Shown here: piece after piece, positions 8,478-23,860 of the stretch
Layout: the number at the start of each line of letters is the position of its first letter
How positions within the stretch are numbered: the first letter of the stretch is position 1
Assembly (NCBI RefSeq): GCF_014384885.1
Contig: NZ_JACRST010000007.1
Coordinates: 1 to 64,000 of the forward strand
Source of the DNA: Ligaoa zhengdingensis
Lineage (GTDB): Bacteria; Bacillota; Clostridia; Oscillospirales; Ruminococcaceae
Direction of reading: 5' to 3'
Length of the DNA: 64,000 bases
The notes under the pieces: model-generated
The model's input: only the letters and a program-made list of their open reading frames with translations
Told to the model about the DNA's origin: nothing
Databases searched by the model: none
Translations under genes and position numbers: made by a program

Positions 8478-9962
8478 ATGGATATATTGGAAGAAATGCG
8501 CGGCGCCCTCGTGCAAGGCAGCAGCGAAAGGCTGTCCCGAATATTGGCGCCAGGGGTGTACGGGCGCATCGGTGCAGCGGAGCGCGCCGGCTGCGTCGCG
8601 TTGCTGCGCGATCTGCCCTCAGATCAGCTCAAAACTCAGCCGAACCTCTGCCTGTTTCTGGCGCTCGACGCGTTCGAGCGGGGCGAAATACCCGAGGGCA
8701 GAAGGTGGCAAAGCGTCCTGGCCGCCCTGCGCGACGCGGCGCCCGACGACTCCGAGGAGCGCAGGCGCCTGGATTACGCGGTGTTCCGCCTGAGCGCGCA
8801 GTCGCCCCAGACCGACAACGCGAACCTCCTGCTGATCCTCGCCATCCTGTACAACGAATTTCTCGGCCAACCGGCCGAATACGGCTGGCTGTCCGCCACC
8901 GACGGGTTCCCCTCTGTGCTGCGCGGCGCGAAGGACCTCTCGGACTGGGGCAAGAACTACCGCGCCGTGCGCAGTATCGTCAAGCCGATGCTGCACGTGC
9001 TGCTCGAGGATGAGGGTCTCGGGGTGTGCGAAGCGGCTGTCGCCGAGCTGCTGTACGAAAAAAACTGCATCAACGAGGCGTCGATTGAAGTAGCGGCGTC
9101 GCTCACCGCCGCCGCGCCCGAAATTTTCTTCGCGGGCATGGCCCAGCTCGCGCGCATCAACCGGTTCGACCCGGCTGCAACCCCCGCGCGGGTGATCCTG
9201 CGCCAGCTGGGGGAACAGCTAGAGCAGCGCGGCGCGGAACACCTGATAAAAAACTACCGCGCCCTGTGCGTCCGCTTTTTGATCGAAGAAGGGGAGCTCG
9301 AGCCGGTGCGGGAGTGGCTGCAGCACTGTGAATCCGACCTGGCCGAGAGCCGCCACCCGCGGGAGGGCTATCTGCTGACCACCCGCGCCAGGGCCTACAT
9401 CGCGTTGGGCCGCTACCGCGACGCAGCCACCCTGCTCGAGAGCGTTACCCTGATGCTTGAGCGCGGATTCCGCCCGCTGGATACGGCCGATTGCCTGGCC
9501 AATTCCGCCATCGCCTGTGAACTGCTGGGCAGCAGCAGCCTGGCGATGGAAAAGCTGGAGCGCGCCCTGGAGCTCACCCGGCCTTATGGTTACATCCGGG
9601 TGTTCGCCGACCTCGGCGGCCAGATGCTGCGTCTGCTCGAGCGCTTGAGGGGCTCCCGCCGTGCGGGCGACCCCTACCTCGCCGCCATCTGTGCGGCGAC
9701 AGAGCAGTTTGCACAGCTGCGCCCGGCGCTATATGCCCCGCCCGCACAGGCTGAGGCCGCCCCTCTGGCCGAAGGGCTCACCCAGGCAGAACTGGGCGTG
9801 CTGCGGCTGATCGGCGAGGGCCGCACCAACAACGAGGTGGCCGCCGCCATGCAGATCAAGCTGACCACCGTGAAATTTCATATGAAAAACATCATGGGCA
9901 AGCTGGGGGCGAAGAACCGCACCGAGGCGGTGAGCATCGCCAGGAGGCAAAAGATCATTTGA
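8478..9962 (+). CDS. LuxR-type transcriptional regulator with TPR-like sensor region
   Basis: A 494-residue regulator. Residues 1-420 are helical and repeat-like, resembling the TPR-like portion of MalT/LAL regulators but without an N-terminal ATPase. The last 60 residues form a LuxR/GerE helix-turn-helix: GLTQAELGVLRLIGEGRTNN, then EVAAAMQIKLTTVKFHMKNI. It directly precedes the CIS operon and follows the pseudo-receiver gene by 3 bases. By position it is the best candidate for a direct activator or repressor of the CIS promoter at 9986-10014. What it senses cannot be read from sequence. Confidence 0.85.
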   Translation: MDILEEMRGALVQGSSERLSRILAPGVYGRIGAAERAGCVALLRDLPSDQLKTQPNLCLFLALDAFERGEIPEGRRWQSVLAALRDAAPDDSEERRRLDYAVFRLSAQSPQTDNANLLLILAILYNEFLGQPAEYGWLSATDGFPSVLRGAKDLSDWGKNYRAVRSIVKPMLHVLLEDEGLGVCEAAVAELLYEKNCINEASIEVAASLTAAAPEIFFAGMAQLARINRFDPAATPARVILRQLGEQLEQRGAEHLIKNYRALCVRFLIEEGELEPVREWLQHCESDLAESRHPREGYLLTTRARAYIALGRYRDAATLLESVTLMLERGFRPLDTADCLANSAIACELLGSSSLAMEKLERALELTRPYGYIRVFADLGGQMLRLLERLRGSRRAGDPYLAAICAATEQFAQLRPALYAPPAQAEAAPLAEGLTQAELGVLRLIGEGRTNNEVAAAMQIKLTTVKFHMKNIMGKLGAKNRTEAVSIARRQKII

Positions 9963-9970
9963 ATTTGACA

Positions 9971-10035
9971 AAATCATCCATAATATTGGAAAAACACACA
10001 GAATTATTTATAAAACCTGTACTTTTGGATGGTTT
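9971..10035. promoter_or_regulatory. Inverted repeat flanking the CIS promoter (candidate operator)
   Basis: AAATCATCCA (9971-9980) and TGGATGGTTT (10026-10035) are inverted copies matching at 9 of 10 positions, with the candidate CIS promoter between them. A second perfect palindrome, GGAAATTTTCC, lies at 10041-10051. The arrangement suits a regulator such as the upstream LuxR protein or the LytTR regulator binding on both sides of the promoter. No binding data exist here. Confidence 0.4.
9986..10014 (+). promoter_or_regulatory. Sigma-A-like promoter of the CIS operon
   Basis: TTGGAA (9986-9991), a 17-base spacer and TATAAA (10009-10014) lie in the only AT-rich stretch of this region, about 95 bases upstream of the first CIS gene. 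The untranslated leader would be about 85 bases. No other plausible promoter was seen before the long run of tightly packed genes. Confidence 0.5.
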
Positions 10036-10106
10036 CTTAGGGAAATTTTCCTGATATTCTGAAAATAAAATCAAAATGGCGTCTAAGCGCCGGGGGAGGG
10101 ATCGCC

Positions 10107-10943
10107 GTGACCGAACAGCAGAGGCTCGAACATCAGCAGGACCGGGAGACCTACGCCCGGCTGACCGCGCCGCGCCATGTCACGCTCGATCACTTCCGCG
10201 GGCACCAGAAGGTCGAAGGATATTTTGAAAACCGCGATCTGCCCGATTTTATGGGCTGCGACCGTCTGCTCAAGATCGACCACCTGTACGGCACGGTCCA
10301 GATGGGCTACGACCCGCGCAAGGGCCAACCGTTTCTGTTCGCCAACATCAAAACCTCGCTCTACGATACAGCGGCGTCCCGCTACCAGCGCGAAATCAAG
10401 GAATACCGGATGATGCGCAACAGCAAGGCGGGCAACGAAAACCTTTCGTACAGCGCCAATCGCCGCGCGGATACCGCAGTGATCCTCTACCGGGCGGAGC
10501 GCAAACCGTGGTCGGAGCTGTCGCTGCTGCCCCACCTCAAACGGATGGACCAGGGGGCGTTGCGCAAGACGATGCCGTTTTTGCTGCGCGACGCCGAGCG
10601 GGAGCGCCTGGAGGAAGGGCGGGAACGCAAAAAGGAGCTGGAGCGGGAAATCCGCGGGACCACCGCGGCGGGCGGCTTTGCCGGGCTGTACGCCCTGCGG
10701 CGAGAGGAGCTGGAGCTCTCGAAGGAGCGGGAGACGCTGCAATCGCTGCTCACCCGCAAGCTCCAGCAGAGCCGGTTGTTTTTCCGCAGGATCAACATGG
10801 CCTACGACATACAGAAACACGAGATGTTCGACTACTACCGGGAGGTGCGCGAGCGCAGACAGCTTGCGTCGGCCGCGCCGCTCGACGAGCCGCCAAAAAA
10901 GCCGGCGGACGACCGTGGGAAAGAGGGTAACGGGTACGAATGA
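10107..10943 (+). CDS. Unrecognised coiled-coil protein, first gene of the CIS operon
   Basis: A 278-residue soluble, charged protein with no signal peptide or membrane segment and no family I recognise. Residues 1-110 look globular and include HFRGHQKVEGYFENRDLPDF. Residues 150-265 are rich in Arg, Glu, Lys and Leu with coiled-coil character. It starts with GTG after a GGGGGAGGG ribosome binding site, and its end overlaps the AAA+ ATPase start by 4 bases, so the two are translationally coupled. A role as an assembly factor or ATPase partner is inferred from that coupling. Confidence 0.65.
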   Translation: MTEQQRLEHQQDRETYARLTAPRHVTLDHFRGHQKVEGYFENRDLPDFMGCDRLLKIDHLYGTVQMGYDPRKGQPFLFANIKTSLYDTAASRYQREIKEYRMMRNSKAGNENLSYSANRRADTAVILYRAERKPWSELSLLPHLKRMDQGALRKTMPFLLRDAERERLEEGRERKKELEREIRGTTAAGGFAGLYALRREELELSKERETLQSLLTRKLQQSRLFFRRINMAYDIQKHEMFDYYREVRERRQLASAAPLDEPPKKPADDRGKEGNGYE

Positions 10944-12766
10944 GTGAGCACGATCTGGAGGCGCTTTTATCCGCGGGCAAATTGGCCGCGGCGCTGGATA
11001 TCCCCGCAGCGCTGGAGGCTTGCCGCAGCGCGGCGCAGGATACCGCGGACGGTTCCCCATCGCCCGTCGGGCAGATGCGCTGGGCCCTCGGTTTGGACGA
11101 CGCGGATATCGTATTAACCGCCCTGTTCCTCTATGAGCTGGTGGAGCGCGCCGGCGTGCCCAGCCCGGAGAGCTACCGCGCGGCCTGCTGTGCGCTCGGC
11201 CGCCGGTGCGGTGGAACGCTGCCCCCCATGCTGCGGTGGGGCCGCGGCGGGGTGGAGCTGAGCCCGGTCTGCCGCGACTTTTTGCTGGAGCGCGAGCCCG
11301 AGCTGCCCGCCTGTGCGCGGCTGGATTTCTGCGAGGAGCAGCTGGTCTACCACGGCGAGCACCTGATTGAGGAGGTTTGCCGCTTTGTAAACCGCTACAC
11401 CGCTGTCCCCAAAGGCCCCGCAGCTGTGCTGCTGCACGGCGAGGCAGGCAGCGGGCGGCGGTTCCTGCTGGGCCAGGCAGCCCGTCGCCTGGGGGGATGT
11501 CTCCTGCTGGCGCAGGGGGAGAAGCTGGGCGGGGAGGACCTCGAAGAGCTCACCCTGGCCGCCGCGCTTTATAACGCCTTTTTTTGTATCGAAAACTACG
11601 CCAGCCGCAATGCGCAGCACCTTCGGGCGCTGGAAAACCGCCTGATGCTGGTGTTTCTCACTGCGGATGACCGCGCAACATCGGCGCCGGGGCGTATGGT
11701 TTTGCGCCGCGCGGTCGAGCCGCTGACCCGTTCCGAGCGCCTGTGTGCGATGCGCGCGCTGTTTGCGCCGTTCGGCTTTATACCCGCGCTGTTGGAGCGC
11801 GCCGCCGGGCTGTATCCGCTGCGCGTGGGGCAGATGCAAAGCGCCGCCGCGCATCTTTCGGCCGACCTGCTGTGCAGACCGGACGAAAAGCCGGACGAGG
11901 AACTGCTGCTGAGCGCGCTGCGGGGGGAGAACCGGCCGGGCTTTTCCGGTTGTGCGCATCCGCTTTCTACAACCAAGCGGATGGCCGACCTGGTGCTGCC
12001 AGCGCCGCAGAAGCGGGAGCTCGAGCGCATCTGCGCCTTTGCGCGGGCGCGTTCGGCGGTCTACCGCGACTGGGGCTTTGCGGAAAAAATTCCCTACGGC
12101 CGGGGCATCTCGGTGTTGTTTTACGGAGCCAGCGGCACCGGCAAGACGATGGCGGCCTCGGTGCTGGCCAACGAGCTCGGCCTGGAGCTCTACCGGGTGG
12201 ACCTCGCGCAGATCACCAGCAAATATATCGGGGAGACCCAGAAGAATATCGGAAGGATCTTCGACGAGGCGCAGTCGAGCAACTGCATCCTCTTTTTTGA
12301 CGAGGCGGACGCCCTCTTTGCGAGGCGTTCAGAGGTAAGCGACGCGCAGGACCGCTACTCCAACGGCGAGGTGGCCTACCTGCTGCAAAAAACCGAGCAG
12401 CACGAGGGGGTCACCATCCTCGCCACCAACCTGCTGCAAAACTTCGACGAGGCGTTTCGCCGCCGCATCACCTTTATGCTGCGCTTCCCCCTGCCCGATG
12501 CGGGGCTGCGCGAGGCGCTTTGGCAGGGCATCTTCCCGGCCTCCGCGCCGCTGGACGAGCTCGACTACCGGCTGCTGGCCGAGCAGTTTGAGCTTTCGGG
12601 CGCGGGCATCAAAAATTGCGCGCTCAACGCCGCGCTGCTCGCCATGTCCGAGGGGACGCGCATCGGTATGCGCGAGATCGTCTTTGCGGTCAAGGGCGAA
12701 TACGACAAGCTGGGCAAAACCTTGAACCCGCAGATCATCCAGATGTTTTTACCGGAAGGGGTTTGA
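10940..12766 (+). CDS. AAA+ ATPase of the contractile injection system (Cis15/Afp15-like)
   Basis: A 608-residue AAA+ protein. The C-terminal half carries a full ATPase module: Walker A GASGTGKT at about 396-403, Walker B ILFFDEAD at about 449-456, then ILATNLLQNFDEAFRRRI, which holds sensor 1 and arginine-finger-like residues. The N-terminal half has a decayed P-loop-like GEAGSGRR at about 167, so it looks like a degenerate second module. ATPases of this type occur in extracellular CIS loci such as Afp and PVC, where they are thought to aid assembly. It overlaps the gene before it by 4 bases and lies 2 bases before the giant surface protein gene. A paralogue is encoded at 47564-49699 on the other strand. 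Confidence 0.9.
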   Translation: MSEHDLEALLSAGKLAAALDIPAALEACRSAAQDTADGSPSPVGQMRWALGLDDADIVLTALFLYELVERAGVPSPESYRAACCALGRRCGGTLPPMLRWGRGGVELSPVCRDFLLEREPELPACARLDFCEEQLVYHGEHLIEEVCRFVNRYTAVPKGPAAVLLHGEAGSGRRFLLGQAARRLGGCLLLAQGEKLGGEDLEELTLAAALYNAFFCIENYASRNAQHLRALENRLMLVFLTADDRATSAPGRMVLRRAVEPLTRSERLCAMRALFAPFGFIPALLERAAGLYPLRVGQMQSAAAHLSADLLCRPDEKPDEELLLSALRGENRPGFSGCAHPLSTTKRMADLVLPAPQKRELERICAFARARSAVYRDWGFAEKIPYGRGISVLFYGASGTGKTMAASVLANELGLELYRVDLAQITSKYIGETQKNIGRIFDEAQSSNCILFFDEADALFARRSEVSDAQDRYSNGEVAYLLQKTEQHEGVTILATNLLQNFDEAFRRRITFMLRFPLPDAGLREALWQGIFPASAPLDELDYRLLAEQFELSGAGIKNCALNAALLAMSEGTRIGMREIVFAVKGEYDKLGKTLNPQIIQMFLPEGV

Positions 12767-12768
12767 TT

Positions 12769-21031
<8,263 letters not shown>

Positions 21032-21033
<2 letters not shown>

Positions 21034-21047
21034 GAGGGGACCCTCTC
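21032..21047 (+). promoter_or_regulatory. Intercistronic hairpin at the end of the giant gene
   Basis: GAGAGGG and CCCTCTC form a perfect 7-bp stem with a 2-base loop overlapping the stop codon. There is no T tract, so it is not a typical terminator. A role in mRNA stability or processing is possible. Confidence 0.35.
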
Positions 21048-21080
21048 GACTGAATCTTACATAGAAAGCGGGCTGCTGCA

Positions 21081-22889
21081 ATGCTGAATCGAAAATATTT
21101 CCCCTTTGAACGCAACAGTTACTACTTCGGCAAGCTCTTGACCGCCAAGGACTTCGAGGCGGAACAGCGCTATTTCAACGACAAGCGCCGGTTTCTCAAC
21201 CGGCTCACCGGGGCGGACGGCATCCTGTCCGGCCTGGGGGTGATCCGGGCGGACGACGCCTCGGTGGTGATCCAGGCGGGGTGCGCCCTGGACGCCTCGG
21301 GGCGGGAGATCGTGGCGCCCGAGACGCGGGTGGTCAAGCTCTCCACCATCGAGGGCTTTGCGCAGCTCACATCCTCCTGCGCCTATCTGGGAATCAGCTA
21401 CCAGGAGACGCCTGCCGACCGGGTTTACGCCGTGATGGCCCAGGAGGGCGCGGGCGAAGACAGCTACAACCGGGTGCGCGAGGGCTATAAGCTCACCCTG
21501 CTCGACGAGGCGCTGGTCGCGCGGGTGCCGCAGCCGATCGACGAATTTATCGACCGGCAGGTGATCTACTCCGACGGCGACATCGAGGTGGCGCAGTATC
21601 TACCGCGCTACCTGCCGCTGGGCAGCAGCATCAACCTGCGGGTGGAGCTGCGCAAAATCGGGCCGGGCGCGGAGGAATACTCGTTCTGTTACGAGCTGGC
21701 CGCCCCCAACTTTGAGGACGCCGAGGGCAACCGAAGCATTCAGGTGGGGTTGGATCATGTCAAGCTGGCCTGCGGGGACTGCAAGGTGCTCAACTACATC
21801 CTCACGCCCGAGCCGCACGTCTGGAGCGGCGGAGGCAGCGTGGCGGTCACCATCACGGATTTTGCCGTGCAGCGCAGCGGCGAGGTGTTCAACCTCAACC
21901 AGAACATCGAACTGCTCATCAAGCCGGTGAACTCCGGCTTGGAGGAGTTCTGCCTCGCCCACCTCTACAGCAAGTCGATGGACAAGCTGCTTGAGGAGAG
22001 CTACGACGAGCGGCTGTGGATCGCCAAGATCGACCTGATCCGCCAGGACGAGCAGGTCATCATCGACAGCGTCGCCCCGCCGCCCTTCGGCCAGTATACC
22101 TACAACGCCCAACAGCTCATGCTGCTGCGGCGGCTGGAACAATATTACCCGGATAGCGCCGCGCCTCGGACATACGGCGCGCCCGCGCCTGCGCAGCCGC
22201 CCGAGAGCTACCAGCCTGAGGCCCAGGCCGCGGTGCGCGACACCGCCTGCGGGGTGTTCGAGCTGGGTATCGGCCTGGGGCACGACCAGAAGGAGACGAT
22301 CTTCTCCGACGAAATTATGCACGGGTTGGGCAAGGGCCCGGTGTATGTGCAGGTGGGAGTCGAATACATCAGCAGCGCCGGGCCGGGCGAGGAGGTCAGC
22401 GAGATTCTGCTGGGGGATGTGGACCTCTTCGCGGATGCGGACGGAAACGCGCGCGACGAGCGGGTGTACAACCTCTCCGCCGCGATCAAGGTCCTGCCCG
22501 AGCGCGGCACCTTCATCGTGGGCCTGCGGCTGCACGAGACCACCGGTCTCATCAGCCTGCGCATCCGCTGGTATGCCTTCCGCCTGGGCGAGATCGACAA
22601 GCAGCTCAAGCCGGCGCACGGCGGCGAGCGGTATATCCTCATCAACCCGGACACCATCGTGCTGCCGCCCAAGGGCACCGCGCACATCTCGCCGGTGTTC
22701 ATCAATATGCCCACCGAGGCGTGCAACTTCCGCCTGGTGGACGCCGAGGGCGGCCACATCGACCAGAGCGGCGTGTACACCGCGCCCGCCAAGGAGGGCG
22801 TGTACGAAATCCGCGTCGAGGCGATCAGCGATCCGTCGATCTATACGCATGCGTTTGCCATCGTATCCCAGAAGAAAAAAGAGGAGTAA
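21081..22889 (+). CDS. Conserved CIS-locus protein, possible baseplate or fibre-associated component
   Basis: A 602-residue soluble protein. The N-terminal stretch YYFGKLLTAKDFEAEQRYF, followed by RRFLNRLTGADGILSGLGV, is of a type I associate with large proteins found in CIS and phage-tail-like loci of several phyla. Its function there is not settled. The rest is beta-rich, with a Pro/Ala-rich break at about 365-385 and an Ig-like C-terminal part (about 520-598) that includes SGVYTAPAKEGVYEIRV. It has no signal peptide or membrane segment. It lies between the giant surface protein and the membrane-protein group. A structural role near the baseplate or distal end is an inference. Confidence 0.7.
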   Translation: MLNRKYFPFERNSYYFGKLLTAKDFEAEQRYFNDKRRFLNRLTGADGILSGLGVIRADDASVVIQAGCALDASGREIVAPETRVVKLSTIEGFAQLTSSCAYLGISYQETPADRVYAVMAQEGAGEDSYNRVREGYKLTLLDEALVARVPQPIDEFIDRQVIYSDGDIEVAQYLPRYLPLGSSINLRVELRKIGPGAEEYSFCYELAAPNFEDAEGNRSIQVGLDHVKLACGDCKVLNYILTPEPHVWSGGGSVAVTITDFAVQRSGEVFNLNQNIELLIKPVNSGLEEFCLAHLYSKSMDKLLEESYDERLWIAKIDLIRQDEQVIIDSVAPPPFGQYTYNAQQLMLLRRLEQYYPDSAAPRTYGAPAPAQPPESYQPEAQAAVRDTACGVFELGIGLGHDQKETIFSDEIMHGLGKGPVYVQVGVEYISSAGPGEEVSEILLGDVDLFADADGNARDERVYNLSAAIKVLPERGTFIVGLRLHETTGLISLRIRWYAFRLGEIDKQLKPAHGGERYILINPDTIVLPPKGTAHISPVFINMPTEACNFRLVDAEGGHIDQSGVYTAPAKEGVYEIRVEAISDPSIYTHAFAIVSQKKKEE

Positions 22890-22892
22890 GGG

Positions 22893-22910
22893 GCCTGCCT
22901 ACCGGCGGGC
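22893..22910 (+). promoter_or_regulatory. Intercistronic hairpin
   Basis: GCCTGCC and GGCGGGC can form a 7-bp stem (one G-U pair) with a 4-base loop in the short gap before the next gene. No T tract follows. Confidence 0.3.
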
Positions 22911-22922
22911 GGGGGGTGTGAG

Positions 22923-23819
22923 ATGTTTCAGGTTTTGAATATGAACCTCCATACGATGAGGACGGTCTTAAAAAACGCGGTCAACGAGGTGATTGTATGC
23001 ACCGACCTCAAGCGCGACAGCGGCGTGTTTTACACGGTGGTTTCGATTGCGGACAGCCAGGTGCGCAGGGAGGTCGCGCGGCAGGTCACGGGTGAGGGCT
23101 TGTTCTCGGCCAACCGGGATTTTGTGGGCTCGTTTGCCTACCGCGACCGGTTTTGCCTGGTGTTTCGCTACCAGCCGGAGGTGCGCTTGTGCAACCGGGA
23201 GATGATCCAGGCAGAGACGTTTGCCGACCGCAAAAGGCTGGCCGCCGCCTTTCTGGTGGCCTGCGCCGAGATCGAAGCGGGCGGAGAGGTGGGGGAGCTG
23301 CTCCTGCGCGAGCGCAATATCAACCTCGCCCCGGACGGACGGGTCTACTTCAACTACTTCATCGACTTCGGCGAGCTGGCGGGCCGCGGCCGGCCGGCGG
23401 ACTTCTACTATGCGGCGGCCACCTGCGCCTTTGACATCCTCGCGCGGGAATACAGCGAGCGGTACGAACGCCAGGTGGACCTCTATCCCCGCGAACTCCA
23501 GGCATTTTTCAAAAAGAAGGAGAGCCGGGGCTTTAGCAGCTTCAATCAGATTTTAACGGCTGTCAAGGCGATACCCGACGAGCCCGACGAGCTGCACTTC
23601 GGGGTGCGGAGGTTGCTCGACCGGATCATCGGCTTCAAAAAATTTTTAACGCGCAATTCTATGACGATCTTTTTGGCCGTACTGGTCGCGGCAACGGTGA
23701 TCTATGCGGCCTATCAGATCGTTTTGCGGGTGGCCTGGCGGCAGAATGAAAAGGTGAACACCAGCTATATCGGGATGAACAGCATCGGGGAAGTATACCT
23801 GGGCGACGAGGACGTCTGA
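22923..23819 (+). CDS. Single-pass membrane protein with degenerate kinase-like cytoplasmic domain
   Basis: A 298-residue protein with no signal peptide, a cytoplasmic domain (about 1-240), one membrane helix (about 248-270, TIFLAVLVAATVIYAAYQIVL region) and a short extracytoplasmic tail. The segment LLLRERNINLAPDGRVYFN, then YFIDFGEL, resembles the catalytic-loop and DFG region of protein kinases with the catalytic residues gone, reminiscent of the pseudokinase domain of EssB in type VII secretion. I call this fold similarity only tentatively. It is the first of three consecutive membrane-protein genes in the CIS operon and is a candidate docking or assembly factor at the membrane. Confidence 0.6.
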   Translation: MFQVLNMNLHTMRTVLKNAVNEVIVCTDLKRDSGVFYTVVSIADSQVRREVARQVTGEGLFSANRDFVGSFAYRDRFCLVFRYQPEVRLCNREMIQAETFADRKRLAAAFLVACAEIEAGGEVGELLLRERNINLAPDGRVYFNYFIDFGELAGRGRPADFYYAAATCAFDILAREYSERYERQVDLYPRELQAFFKKKESRGFSSFNQILTAVKAIPDEPDELHFGVRRLLDRIIGFKKFLTRNSMTIFLAVLVAATVIYAAYQIVLRVAWRQNEKVNTSYIGMNSIGEVYLGDEDV

Positions 23820-23860
23820 CCCCGGCCCCGTGCAACAAAGGATTAAGGTGGGTAGGAGAC

